The notes under the pieces: model-generated | What the model was told of the DNA's origin: nothing | Databases searched by the model: none | The model's input: only the letters and a program-made list of their open reading frames with translations | Source of the DNA: Sphingomonadales bacterium | Lineage (GTDB): Bacteria > Pseudomonadota > Alphaproteobacteria > Sphingomonadales > Sphingomonadaceae | Direction of reading: 5' to 3' | DNA: 64,000 bases | Assembly (NCBI GenBank): GCA_017302615.1 | Contig: JAFLDB010000004.1 | Coordinates: forward strand, 62,001 to 126,000 | Position numbers and translations under genes: made by a program | Shown: one piece after another, positions 8,618-17,443 of the stretch | Position numbering within the stretch: the first letter of the stretch is position 1 | Layout of the letters: each line of letters opens with the position of its first letter

Positions 8618-8649
8618 AGAGGAGGGACAGCCAAGGCCGCCCCTCCCCC
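8618..8649 (-). terminator. Terminator downstream of the TonB receptor gene
   Basis: On the minus strand, GGAGGG pairs with CCCTCC around an inner GCC-TT-GGC stem, followed by TCTTTTTC. Its core is the same 19-mer as the terminator at 7185-7219. Confidence 0.75.
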
Positions 8650-8682
8650 GTTCGTTTCATTCGCCCTGCGGCTAGGTGGCGA

Positions 8683-11067
8683 TCAGAACTTGACGCTGAC
8701 CGATACGCCGTAGGTGGCCGGATCGTTCCAGCTGGTCCCGATGTAGTTGAAGCCGCCGAGGAACAGGATGTACTGCTTGGCCCGGACGTCGAAGACGTTG
8801 CGACCCCAAACGGCCACTTCATAGTTGTCGTCCGGTCCGAACGAGAGCGAGGCCCGGGCATTGGTGATGCCATAGGACGGAACCCGCCCGGCGTCGATCA
8901 CCTTGCCAGCTTCGGTCGCATTGGGCAGGCCGCCGCCGCCCGCAGCGGAAGGCGTGGTCAGCACGCTGATCGGCTCGCCGATCTGGTACATCTCGTCCTG
9001 CCAGGCATAGCTGGCGTTCAGGTTCAGGCGGGCAAAGCCGAGATCCCCGCTATAGTTCATCCCGACCGAGAACTGGTTCTCGACGATCGAACCAAAGCGA
9101 TAGCCGCTCTTGTCGAACGGGGTCAGCACCCCGCCGACTACCACGAAACCGGCGTACTTGGTGTACTTGGGCTTTGTGTGGGAGAAGCCGCCGAACACGT
9201 TGAGGCCATCGGCAACACGGATATTGACGTCCGCTTCGAAGCCCCAGTTCTCGACATCGGCGTTTTCCAGCACGGTCTGGCTGGTGCCACCAACGTTGAG
9301 GATGACGCTGCGCTGAGCCCCCTTCACCGTCTGGTGATAACCGGCGAGGTTGAAGCGGATCCGCTTGTCCAGAAACTCGGTCTTGATCCCGACTTCCTGC
9401 TCGTTGACGATTTCCGGCTGAGCCGGAGCGGTATCGGCCAGGGTCAGCGAGCGCAACTGCTGGGCCCCGGCGCGATAGCCGCGGCTCTGCTTGGCATAGA
9501 CCATCACATCGTCGTTGACCTTGTAATCAAGGCCCACGGTGTAGGACAGGTTCGACCAGGTATCGCTGCGCGAACGGTTGCAGTCATCGATCGTGAACGA
9601 GCCGCTGCCGTTGTTGTCACCGGTGAAAGCAACAGGAAGGCAGGCGGCCGGTGCAGCCGGATTCTTGAACGGGATGACAGCCGACTGAACGGTTACGCCC
9701 TTGTCGTCATGCGACCAGCGCAGACCGGCGGTCACGTTCAGCTGGTCAGTCACCGCATAGCTGGCCTGACCATAGATCCCGATCGACTTGTTATCGATAT
9801 CGCCACGGAACTGGGTCCAGACCGGAGAAGGCCCTGGGGGTGGGTTCGGCGCGTTGGAATGCGAGGTGTCGTAGCCCGATTCCTTGAGATAGGTGGCGCC
9901 CACCGCGAAGGACAGCCGGTCATCGGCAGCCTTGCCGGTGACCTGCAACTCGCTGGACCACTGCTTCAGGCCGTTCAGGGCTTCCGTGTAGTGATAGAAC
10001 GCAGTCGAGGCACCGCCATCGAGATCGATCAGCGAGTTACCCTTGATCCGGCGATAGCCGTTGATCAGCTTGACCTGGCCAAAGCTGGTATCGACGGTGA
10101 TCTTGGCGGTGTAGGTTTCGGTGAAGACGTTGGTGTTCGGCCCCTGGATCGGGGTGCCGGGGATCGACAGCGGATTGCTGACCGCCACCTTGTCGGGGTC
10201 GCCGCCGAACAGCACGCGATCAGCCGCCGCCGGATCGAAGCCGGTACCGCCGAGGTTGAAATAGAGATTCTGGTTCACGCGGCCAACAATCGCCGTGTCC
10301 CAGGCCTCGCCCGAGAGCTGGATGGTCACGTTGTCTACCGGCTTGATCGCCAGCTTGACCCGGCCGTTCAGCGTGCGGGTCTTGCCCCACTTCCTGCCGG
10401 TATAGACATCGGTCTGATAGCCGTCGCGGCGCGTGTAGTAGAGCGCACCGCGCAGGGCGAGTTTCTCGCCGCCAACATTGAGGATCCCGGTCACGGAGTG
10501 CTCGTTAAAGCGGCCATAGGTGAAGGCGACCTGGCCCGAAGTATTGTCGAACTTCGGATCGACAGTCTTGAACAGCACCGCACCGGCTGAAGTGTTGCGG
10601 CCGAACAGCGTGCCTTGAGGGCCCTTGAGCACCTGCGCCGATTCGATATCGAGCAGGTTGGCGTTCATGCCATAGGCGCGGGCGATGTAAATTTCGTCCA
10701 TGTAGACGCCGACCGAGGGATCGAGCGTCGCGATACTGTCGTTCTGGACCTGGCCGCGGATCGCGAGAGCGAAAGCGGTCGGGTTGTTGCCGGCATCGCG
10801 GACGGTGAAGCCGGGGGTGAACTTGGCCACTTCCTTGACATCGCGCACGCCCTGTTCGGCCAGGTCATCGCCGGAAAAGGCGGTGATCGCGGCCGGGGTG
10901 TCCTGCACGTTGGCGGCCTGCTTGGTCACGCCGATCACGGTAATGACGTTGGCGTCATCCTCTTCGGCGGCGTTCTGGGCGAAAGCCGGGGTGGCTCCGA
11001 TGGCAATAGCGGCCGCCGCGGCAGTACACAGCAGGCGGGCGGGGACGCGCGGAATCTTGGTCTGCAT
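8683..11067 (-). CDS. TonB-dependent outer-membrane receptor
   Basis: A 794-residue outer-membrane transporter. The signal peptide (residues 1-30, ending in TPAFA) is followed by an acidic stretch and the TonB-box-like VITVIGV, a plug domain with LKGPQGTLFGRNTSAGAV near residues 125-142, and a beta barrel ending in VSVSVKF with the usual terminal Phe. ATG 11067 was chosen because it follows GGGAGGAG and begins the signal peptide; in-frame codons further upstream read through the operator at 11111-11126. It should import the hydrophobic or bulky substrate of the cluster. The operator in its promoter puts uptake under the same control as catabolism. Confidence 0.95.
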   Translation of the reverse strand: MQTKIPRVPARLLCTAAAAAIAIGATPAFAQNAAEEDDANVITVIGVTKQAANVQDTPAAITAFSGDDLAEQGVRDVKEVAKFTPGFTVRDAGNNPTAFALAIRGQVQNDSIATLDPSVGVYMDEIYIARAYGMNANLLDIESAQVLKGPQGTLFGRNTSAGAVLFKTVDPKFDNTSGQVAFTYGRFNEHSVTGILNVGGEKLALRGALYYTRRDGYQTDVYTGRKWGKTRTLNGRVKLAIKPVDNVTIQLSGEAWDTAIVGRVNQNLYFNLGGTGFDPAAADRVLFGGDPDKVAVSNPLSIPGTPIQGPNTNVFTETYTAKITVDTSFGQVKLINGYRRIKGNSLIDLDGGASTAFYHYTEALNGLKQWSSELQVTGKAADDRLSFAVGATYLKESGYDTSHSNAPNPPPGPSPVWTQFRGDIDNKSIGIYGQASYAVTDQLNVTAGLRWSHDDKGVTVQSAVIPFKNPAAPAACLPVAFTGDNNGSGSFTIDDCNRSRSDTWSNLSYTVGLDYKVNDDVMVYAKQSRGYRAGAQQLRSLTLADTAPAQPEIVNEQEVGIKTEFLDKRIRFNLAGYHQTVKGAQRSVILNVGGTSQTVLENADVENWGFEADVNIRVADGLNVFGGFSHTKPKYTKYAGFVVVGGVLTPFDKSGYRFGSIVENQFSVGMNYSGDLGFARLNLNASYAWQDEMYQIGEPISVLTTPSAAGGGGLPNATEAGKVIDAGRVPSYGITNARASLSFGPDDNYEVAVWGRNVFDVRAKQYILFLGGFNYIGTSWNDPATYGVSVSVKF

Positions 11068-11110
11068 TGTCAGGCTCTCCTCCCAGGGCGCCTTCTGGCG
11101 CTCAAGTGCC

Positions 11111-11126
11111 ACTTGTATAACTAGGT
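11111..11126 (+). promoter_or_regulatory. Recurrent 16-bp operator, copy 2
   Basis: ACTTGTATAACTAGGT about 45 bases upstream of the TonB receptor start, read on the plus strand. It lies between the end of the DUF2889 gene and the receptor, so the receptor has its own regulated promoter. Confidence 0.8.
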
Positions 11127-11174
11127 CTACCAAGACACACAAGAGGAGATTGCTTTACGCTACGTCGCGTGGCT

Positions 11175-12182
11175 TCACGGCAACAGTCGCGCCAGCATCG
11201 GGGCATCGGAGAGTGCCCGCAGCACGTCGTTCAGGTGGGTGCAGCCCAGGGTGCCGGGCAAGGTATCCAGCACGGACTGGCGGAACTGGGCGACATTCTG
11301 TCCGATCATCCGCGTTGCCTTGACCGAGGCACCCGGGCATTCCCGATAAGGCAGGATCAGAGGCAAGGCCTGCAGAGCCAGCACGGTTCCGCTGGCAGCG
11401 TCGATTTCGGCAAAGACCCGGTATTCGTGAACCGCAGTGCGTCCGCCTTCCGGGTTGCTGCCGCTGTCCTGGAAACCGGCATCGACCTTGATCAGGCCAC
11501 CATCGCGCCACAGGTCGATGCGCCGGGCGCGGCGCTTCTGCGGGCCTTCCTGAACCGGCATGGTATGCCAGCCGAGCGGATCGTCCGGATTCTCCAGCGG
11601 GCCGACGGCGGTGTAGGACTGGTTCACGTTGTCCGGCGTGCCATCGGGTTTGAACGCACTGCCCCCGACCGTGAAGCCGGTGCAGATATCGTCCATCACG
11701 CCCTTGCGCCCGGCAGTCGACTGCTGGGTGCCGCGTTGCGGGGCACTGGCCCAGTCATCGCGCCATTGCGACCAGATCCACCCCGCGACCAGACTGGCCC
11801 CGGCATAATCGTCCAGCAATTGGAACAGCGGGGTCCCGGCAATATCGCCCAGCTTGTCCAGCAGGGCATGGCGACTCGCCCCGCCCGCACGCACGCCGAC
11901 CATTTCCTGCAGGCGAGGATGGCCGGGATCGGCCTCGATCGACAGGATCTCGCGGATCGGGCTGGCCTTGATCCGGAACTGCGCCTTGCCGAGCACCAGC
12001 GGTTCGCCGCCATCTTGCGGGGTCAGAAGATCGCGGGCGCGGCCGATCATGTTCCAGGGCTGCCCGTAACCATCGGGCCAGTCGCTGTCGATCGAGGTGG
12101 TACGGCGGATCGAACCGGGCCGCCGCAGCGGGGCATGGCCCGCGCTCTGGCGGGCGAAGGGAAACTGCTGCGGCCGGTTCAT
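11175..12182 (-). CDS. DUF2889-type protein of unknown function
   Basis: A 335-residue soluble protein with features I associate with DUF2889: an opening RRTTSIDSDWPDG, then GRARDLLTP, a mid-region LLDDYAGASLVAGW, and CTHLNDVLRAL near the C-terminus. It is longer than typical members because of an insertion around residues 150-235. It is the last gene of the leftward operon that starts with the CoA ligase at 16133 and begins 9 bases after the stop of the SDR gene at 12192. DUF2889 genes often sit in lipid or steroid-type catabolic clusters, but no biochemical role is known to me. Confidence 0.7.
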   Translation of the reverse strand: MNRPQQFPFARQSAGHAPLRRPGSIRRTTSIDSDWPDGYGQPWNMIGRARDLLTPQDGGEPLVLGKAQFRIKASPIREILSIEADPGHPRLQEMVGVRAGGASRHALLDKLGDIAGTPLFQLLDDYAGASLVAGWIWSQWRDDWASAPQRGTQQSTAGRKGVMDDICTGFTVGGSAFKPDGTPDNVNQSYTAVGPLENPDDPLGWHTMPVQEGPQKRRARRIDLWRDGGLIKVDAGFQDSGSNPEGGRTAVHEYRVFAEIDAASGTVLALQALPLILPYRECPGASVKATRMIGQNVAQFRQSVLDTLPGTLGCTHLNDVLRALSDAPMLARLLP

Positions 12183-12191
12183 TGGCCTGCC

Positions 12192-12986
12192 TTACTTCGG
12201 CGGCATGCGGATCGCGCCGTCAAGGCGGATGCACTGGCCGTTGAAATAGGTGTTGCGGGCCAGTTCGCAGACCAGCGAGCCGAATTCCGCCGGGTTGCCA
12301 AGGCGCTTGGGGAACGGAACCGAGGCTTCCAGACCGGCGAAGATCGCGGGGGCCTTGTCCTGCACGGCCAGCATCGGCGGGGTGGCGAAGATACCCGGCA
12401 GGATCGCGTTGACCCGGATGCCCAGATCCATCAGGTCGCGCGCCATCGGCAGGACCATCGAATTGACCGCGCCCTTGCCGCCGCCATAGGCGACCTGGCC
12501 GATCTGCCCGTCCTGCGATGCGGCGGACGAGGTCAGCAAGATGCAGCCGCGCTCGCCGTCCTCGTTCAGCGGATCGGCATTGGCCATGCCCAGCGCGGCG
12601 TGGCTGGCGATGCGGTAGGAAGCGGTGAAGATCCCCTCGGCGGCACGGGCGATCATTTCGGTCGGGTTGCGCTTGTAGCCGCCGGTCGCCTTGTCGAACG
12701 AGATGGTCTTGCCCCCGCCGGAAACGACCGCGCAGTGAACCACGATCCGTTCCTGCCCATGAGCGGCGCGGGCCTTTTCATAGCCGGCCACAACGCTTTC
12801 CTCGCTGGTGATGTCGACCTTGCAGAAAGTCCCGCCGATGGCCTTGGCAACGGCCTCGCCGCCTTCCTCGTTGACGTCGAAAATGGCGACCTTGACGCCC
12901 AGCGCGGCGAGCGCCTCGGCGCTGGCCTTGCCCAGGCCCGATGCCCCCCCGGTAACCACGGCGGCGATGGAACTGTCGATCTTCAT
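12192..12986 (-). CDS. SDR dehydrogenase, 3-hydroxyacyl-CoA dehydrogenase type II-like
   Basis: A 264-residue short-chain dehydrogenase. It has the Rossmann motif VVTGGASGLGKASAE near residue 10, D-x-N after the second strand (IFDVNEE, favouring NAD), TSSAASQDGQIGQVAYGGGK with catalytic Ser and Y-x3-K, and an HSD17B10-like C-terminus. That group oxidises 3-hydroxyacyl-CoAs, including branched ones and steroids. ATG 12986 follows AAGGAGAG. Located in the CoA ligase operon between another SDR and DUF2889. A role in the 3-hydroxyacyl-CoA dehydrogenase step of beta-oxidation is inferred. Confidence 0.85.
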   Translation of the reverse strand: MKIDSSIAAVVTGGASGLGKASAEALAALGVKVAIFDVNEEGGEAVAKAIGGTFCKVDITSEESVVAGYEKARAAHGQERIVVHCAVVSGGGKTISFDKATGGYKRNPTEMIARAAEGIFTASYRIASHAALGMANADPLNEDGERGCILLTSSAASQDGQIGQVAYGGGKGAVNSMVLPMARDLMDLGIRVNAILPGIFATPPMLAVQDKAPAIFAGLEASVPFPKRLGNPAEFGSLVCELARNTYFNGQCIRLDGAIRMPPK

Positions 12987-13006
12987 GAATCTCTCCTTGG
13001 ATTGGT

Positions 13007-13795
13007 TTATTGCAGGGCTTCGAGGTTGCCCCCGTCGATGACCAGCACCTGACCGGTAATGTATCCGGCCAGATCCGAACAGAGAAAGGCCGCGGCCGAT
13101 GCCATATCCTCCGGCGTGCCCATCCGCCGCACCGGCCATTCGGCAACACGGCCGGCGACCAGCTCTTCGTAGGTCCGCCCCTCGCTCTCGGCGATCTTGG
13201 TGAAGACCTGTCGGAACTGCGGCGTGGCAATCGCGCCGGTGCCCAGCGTGTTGACCGTGATCCCGAACGGCCCCAGCTCGGCCGACAGGGTTTTGGACAG
13301 GGCCAGCGCGCCGACCCGGTAAGTGTTCTGCGCCGCCCGCGGCAGCTTGCGGTGGGGCTGCTTCACCGAATTGGTCCCGATCGTCAGGATCCGCCCCCAG
13401 CCGCGCGCCTGCATGTGCGGGAAGACCGCCTGGACCAGCCAGCGAAAGGCCATGACATTGTTGTTGTTGGCGGCCGCGAACGTCTCGTCATCGACGTCCA
13501 GGAACGCGCCCTTGGGACCGGAATCGACATTGAAGATGGCGATGTCCGGAGCCGCACCGAAGGCATCGACGCAGGCCTGCACCGCCCTGCCGATCCCATC
13601 CTTGGTCGTGCAATCAGCGGAAATGCCGGTGCAGCCATGGCCCACTTCGGCCACGGCCAGATCGATATTGGCCTGGGTCCGGGCGGCAATCACCACCTTG
13701 CACCCTTCGGCAGCGAAGCGGTGCGCGCAGCCCAGCCCGATGCCCTGCGATCCCCCGGTGACCAGCGCCACCTTGCCGGCAATACCCAGATCCAT
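13007..13795 (-). CDS. Atypical SDR lacking a normally placed Y-x3-K
   Basis: A 262-residue SDR-fold protein with a good cofactor motif (LVTGGSQGIGLG) and the usual C-terminal YITGQVLVIDGG. Around the active site it reads TNSVKQPHRKLPRAAQNTYRVG, then ALALSKTLSAELG. By alignment to FabG-type SDRs, the Tyr position falls on Gln and the Lys position on Arg. A divergent SDR subgroup with an SVKQP/R-x-G signature has this form, so the gene is probably intact rather than decayed. The start overlaps the stop of the next upstream SDR (TGATG). The reaction is unknown. Confidence 0.8.
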   Translation of the reverse strand: MDLGIAGKVALVTGGSQGIGLGCAHRFAAEGCKVVIAARTQANIDLAVAEVGHGCTGISADCTTKDGIGRAVQACVDAFGAAPDIAIFNVDSGPKGAFLDVDDETFAAANNNNVMAFRWLVQAVFPHMQARGWGRILTIGTNSVKQPHRKLPRAAQNTYRVGALALSKTLSAELGPFGITVNTLGTGAIATPQFRQVFTKIAESEGRTYEELVAGRVAEWPVRRMGTPEDMASAAAFLCSDLAGYITGQVLVIDGGNLEALQ

Positions 13796-14613
13796 CAGTG
13801 CTGCTCCGCCTGGGCTTTCAGCCGGTCCTGCAAGACCTTGTCTCCGCCCTCGCCCCGCGCCGCAACGCTGGCTCCGCCGTCCAGCTTGAGGCTGGCCCCG
13901 GTGCAGTATCCGGCATGCTGCGACGCGAAGTAGAAACAGGCATGGGCAATGTCCGCCGGGGTTCCGGCCCGGCCAACCGGGATCGTCGCGCCATAGGCGG
14001 CAAGGCCGTCATCGCCCAGCACGCGCCGGGCGTTGTCACTTGCGACCAGGCCCGGATTGATCGCGTTGACGGTGATGTTTTCGCGCACCACATCGCCCGC
14101 CGCGCCGCGCACGAAGGCATCGAGCGCGGCCTTGGCCATTCCGTATGCGGTCATGTTGGGGACGACTGTGAAAGTCCCGTTGACCGAACCGATCGCGATG
14201 AACCGCCCGCCGGAAGGGGCGGCGGACAGGTGCGGGCGCGCGGCATCGAGCAGCCACCAGGCCGCCTTGGCAATGCTGGCAAGACCCGCCTCCAGCGCTT
14301 CATCGCTGACCTTGCCGAGGCCGCCGTGGGGGATCTCCGCCGCGCAGTGGATCACCACGTCGATCCGCCCGAACGCGGCCAGGGTGGCATCGACCAGGGC
14401 GCGGCAGCTTTCATGGCTCTTGGCGTCGAACCCGGCCAGCTCGGCCCTGCCGCCGGCGGCGCGGATCGCATCGCGCGCCACCTCGCCGTGGCTGAGGGTC
14501 CGCGCCCCGATCATCACGCTGGCTCCGGCAGCGGCGAAGGCTTCGGCAATTCCGCGCCCTACCCCGCGCCCGGCGCCGGTGACGATTACGCTGCGTCCGG
14601 CAAATTCGCTCAT
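13795..14613 (-). CDS. SDR-family oxidoreductase
   Basis: A 272-residue classical SDR with VIVTGAGRGVGRGIAEA near residue 9, HCAAEIPH at the NNAG position, the Ser of IAIGSVNG, and YGMAK as Y-x3-K. The first Asn of NNAG is replaced by His. It is coupled at both ends: ATGA overlap with the CoA ligase upstream and TGATG with the atypical SDR downstream. It probably oxidises a hydroxy group on a CoA-activated or free pathway intermediate. Substrate unknown. Confidence 0.85.
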   Translation of the reverse strand: MSEFAGRSVIVTGAGRGVGRGIAEAFAAAGASVMIGARTLSHGEVARDAIRAAGGRAELAGFDAKSHESCRALVDATLAAFGRIDVVIHCAAEIPHGGLGKVSDEALEAGLASIAKAAWWLLDAARPHLSAAPSGGRFIAIGSVNGTFTVVPNMTAYGMAKAALDAFVRGAAGDVVRENITVNAINPGLVASDNARRVLGDDGLAAYGATIPVGRAGTPADIAHACFYFASQHAGYCTGASLKLDGGASVAARGEGGDKVLQDRLKAQAEQH

Positions 14614-16133
14614 GCCGCCTCCTGTTCGAACAGCGCCTTCAGCCCGGGGGCCGAGGGCTTCATGCTGGGCGTGCGCGGGAAATCCGTGACAAAGCGGAAG
14701 TGGACCGGCACCTGATAGGCGATCAGGCGATCCTTCAGGAAGGCCTTCAACTCGTCCGGCTTGGGCGCCTCCGCCCCGTCCTTGAGGATGATCGCCGCCG
14801 CCGGAACCGCACCCAGCCGGTCATCGGCGATACCGATCACGGCGGCTTCGCGCACCGCCGGGTGCTGGTGCAGGGCCTTCACCACATCGTCAGGGTGGAC
14901 CTTGAACCCGCCGCGGATGATCGCGTTGTCGGCGCGGCCCCTGATGAACAGGAACCCGTCGGCATCCAGCACCGCACGGTCGGTGGTGCGCAGCCAGGCC
15001 CCGCCATCAATCCGGTGGGCCGGGCCCAGCTGCTCGCCTTTCAGCTCCAGCAGGCCCTCTTCGCCGTGGGGCCGTTCCGCGCCGGTTTCGGGATCGACGA
15101 TCCGCGCCGCGACATTGGCATGAACCCGCCCAGCCGATCCACGCTTGGCCTGCCAGTGGGCCTTGAAATCATCGAGCGACCAGCCGGCAATGGCACCGGC
15201 AAATTCGGTTGCGCCGTAATTGGCCAGAACCGGAATGCCGAACCTTTCCAGCACGGCATCGACCAGGTCGGGCGATAGCGGGGCCGTGCCGCTGATCAGC
15301 GCGGTCAGGCTGGACAGATCGGCCGGATCGACCTCCGCCTCCAGCAGCATGCGCAGCGCCGATGGCACCGCGCCCGCCACCCGCGGGCGGTTGCGGCGGA
15401 TCGCCTCGACCCAGCTTTCGACCGTGAACTTTTCCAGCAGGCTGATCTTGCGGCCGGCCATCAGCGCGCCGATGCAGCCATAGATCCCGCCGATGTGGGT
15501 CAGCGGATTGTTGACCATGGTAACGCCGCTGCGCAATTGCGGCTGGTCGGCGAATTCGCGGCCCTTTTCGTATTTGGTGAAGCCGGTGAAGCTGGCCTCG
15601 AACGCCGCGCGGGTCAGCGCGACACGCTTGGGCGTGCCGGTGGTGCCGCTGGTGAGCATCTCGATCGCCACGCCGGGCGAGGTCGGGATCGCGCCGGTCC
15701 GCGCGCCGCCCGGACTGGCCAGCCGGACCCCCTCCATCCGCGCGCCGATCGCAATCAGCGCCGTACCGGTGGCAGCAAGGCACCCGGCCAGACCGGGCCG
15801 CGCAGCATCGCCTTCATCGGCGATCACCACCGGCAGGTTGAGGCCGGCAAGGTCCGCGAACAGCTTGTCATCGGGCAGGATCGGATTGAGCGAGACGAGG
15901 CAGCGATCCCCGGAGAGAACCGCCAGGATCGCGGCAATATGCCCCGGCCGGTTGCGCAGCATCACCCCCACCCGCGCGTCAGCGGGCAGGCCCAGCGAAT
16001 CAAGCTCCGCCTCGATCCCCTGCACCACCCGCGCGAGATCGCCCCAGCTATAGTCGCGCCCTTCGAAATCGATCTCGGTCCGGGCCGGATCAAGCGCCAT
16101 GATCGCGCGCAGCTTGGCGGTAATCAGCGACAT
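14610..16133 (-). CDS. Acyl-CoA synthetase (AMP-forming), first of three
   Basis: A 507-residue adenylate-forming ligase. The P-loop-like motif TSGTTGTPKR lies at residues 161-170, YGATEFAGAIAGW near residue 295, and a C-terminal RGRADNAIIRGGFKVHPDDV hinge near residue 395 with the expected Asp/Arg/Gly residues. It activates a carboxylic acid to its CoA thioester, using ATP, in the cytoplasm. First gene of a leftward operon with three SDRs and DUF2889, divergent from the P450 operon. The shared promoter region holds operator copy 3. A likely entry point for a carboxylated substrate, but specificity is unknown. Confidence 0.9.
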   Translation of the reverse strand: MSLITAKLRAIMALDPARTEIDFEGRDYSWGDLARVVQGIEAELDSLGLPADARVGVMLRNRPGHIAAILAVLSGDRCLVSLNPILPDDKLFADLAGLNLPVVIADEGDAARPGLAGCLAATGTALIAIGARMEGVRLASPGGARTGAIPTSPGVAIEMLTSGTTGTPKRVALTRAAFEASFTGFTKYEKGREFADQPQLRSGVTMVNNPLTHIGGIYGCIGALMAGRKISLLEKFTVESWVEAIRRNRPRVAGAVPSALRMLLEAEVDPADLSSLTALISGTAPLSPDLVDAVLERFGIPVLANYGATEFAGAIAGWSLDDFKAHWQAKRGSAGRVHANVAARIVDPETGAERPHGEEGLLELKGEQLGPAHRIDGGAWLRTTDRAVLDADGFLFIRGRADNAIIRGGFKVHPDDVVKALHQHPAVREAAVIGIADDRLGAVPAAAIILKDGAEAPKPDELKAFLKDRLIAYQVPVHFRFVTDFPRTPSMKPSAPGLKALFEQEAA

Positions 16134-16190
16134 GACAGCGCCGCTCCTCTCGTCACAATCCTCTTACGGCGAGTCTTGCACACCTATCTT

Positions 16191-16206
16191 ACTTAGTGCA
16201 ATAACT
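16191..16206 (-). promoter_or_regulatory. Recurrent operator, copy 3 (weaker match)
   Basis: Plus strand ACTTAGTGCAATAACT. The reverse complement AGTTATTGCACTAAGT matches copy 1 at 12 of 16 positions, keeping AGTTAT and ACTA-GT. It sits between the divergent CoA ligase and P450 genes, where an operator would be expected. Confidence 0.55.
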
Positions 16207-16256
16207 GAATCGACGGCTGGGGCGTGATCCCGGCTGCGTGCCCAGAGGACCCTGAA

Positions 16257-17432
16257 ATGCCCGTGCGTGAACCCGTCTACGCGTTCGACTACGTTGCCGA
16301 CCCGGCGCTTCATGCCGATGTCCACGCGGCCTATTGGAACCTGAAACAGAACGCCCCGCCGGTATTCTGGACCCCGGCCCACGGCGGCCACTGGGTGGTG
16401 ACCAGCGCCGACGCCGCGATCGAGGTGCTGCGCCATCCCGACCGGTTTTCCAGCAAGTTCCTGTCGATTCCGCCCAATCCCAACCAGCCGAAGATGATCC
16501 CGGAATCGCTCGATCCGCCGGAACACCGCCCCTATCGCCAATTGCTGCGTCCCTATTTCGAAAGCAAGGCGATCGAGCCGCTGGAACCGCGCATCCGCGA
16601 GTGGGCCGAACGGCTGATCGATGCCGTGGTGGACCAGGGTGAATGCGAATTCGTCGATGCGCTCGGTTCGCGCTTCCCGGTTTCGGTGTTCATGGAAATG
16701 TTCGGCTTTCCGCTCGACCAGTTCGATTTCTTCCGCGCCACCGTGGTCGAATACTTCGATGCCCAGGTCGATGCGCAGCGCCGGATGGAACTGAGCATGC
16801 AGATCCTCGGCACGCTGACCCAGCTGATCGAGGCACGCCGGGCCGAGCCGAAGGACGATCTGATCTCCACCCTGGTCCACATCGATTTCGAGGGCCGCAA
16901 GCTGACCCAGGACGAGCTGATCTCGATCGGCTTCCTGATGTTCCTCGCCGGGCTCGACACGGTGGTCAACGCGCTGGCCTTCGGGATGCGGCACCTGGCC
17001 CACGATACTGCGCTGCGCACCCGGCTGATCGAGGATCCGGCGGCGATCCCGGCCATCGTCGAGGAGCTGATGCGGCGCTACACCTTCGTTTCCACCCCGC
17101 GCTACATCACCCAGGATACAGAGATTGCCGGGGTGAAGGTCTACGAAGGGGATTCGGTGCTGGTTCCTCTGCACATGGTCGGCTGGGACGAAAAGCTGAC
17201 CGAGTGTCCGGCCGAAGTCAGGCTGGACCGCCCGCACTGCCGCCACGCCGGGTTCGGTTCCGGCATCCACACCTGCCTTGGCATCCACCTGGCGCGGCTG
17301 GAAATGGCCGTGTTCTATGAAACCTGGGCGAAGAAGATCGGCCATTTCCGGATGCGCGAGGGGCAGCAGCTGCACTTCCGCGGCGGATCGGTCCAGGCGC
17401 TTGAAGCGCTTCACCTTGAATGGGATTCCTGA
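16257..17432 (+). CDS. Cytochrome P450, first of three
   Basis: A 391-residue soluble bacterial P450. It shows the I-helix FLAGLDTVVNA, the K-helix E-x2-R (EELMRR) and the heme loop FGSGIHTCLGIHLARLE with Cys340 as the thiolate ligand. ATG 16257 follows GAGGA; a GTG at 16224 without a good ribosome site is the alternative. It is followed by an aldehyde dehydrogenase and an SDR on the same strand. The set fits terminal oxidation of a methyl or alcohol group to a carboxylate, which is inference. No ferredoxin gene lies in this operon. Confidence 0.92.
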   Translation: MPVREPVYAFDYVADPALHADVHAAYWNLKQNAPPVFWTPAHGGHWVVTSADAAIEVLRHPDRFSSKFLSIPPNPNQPKMIPESLDPPEHRPYRQLLRPYFESKAIEPLEPRIREWAERLIDAVVDQGECEFVDALGSRFPVSVFMEMFGFPLDQFDFFRATVVEYFDAQVDAQRRMELSMQILGTLTQLIEARRAEPKDDLISTLVHIDFEGRKLTQDELISIGFLMFLAGLDTVVNALAFGMRHLAHDTALRTRLIEDPAAIPAIVEELMRRYTFVSTPRYITQDTEIAGVKVYEGDSVLVPLHMVGWDEKLTECPAEVRLDRPHCRHAGFGSGIHTCLGIHLARLEMAVFYETWAKKIGHFRMREGQQLHFRGGSVQALEALHLEWDS

Positions 17433-17443
17433 AGGAGCAATCG

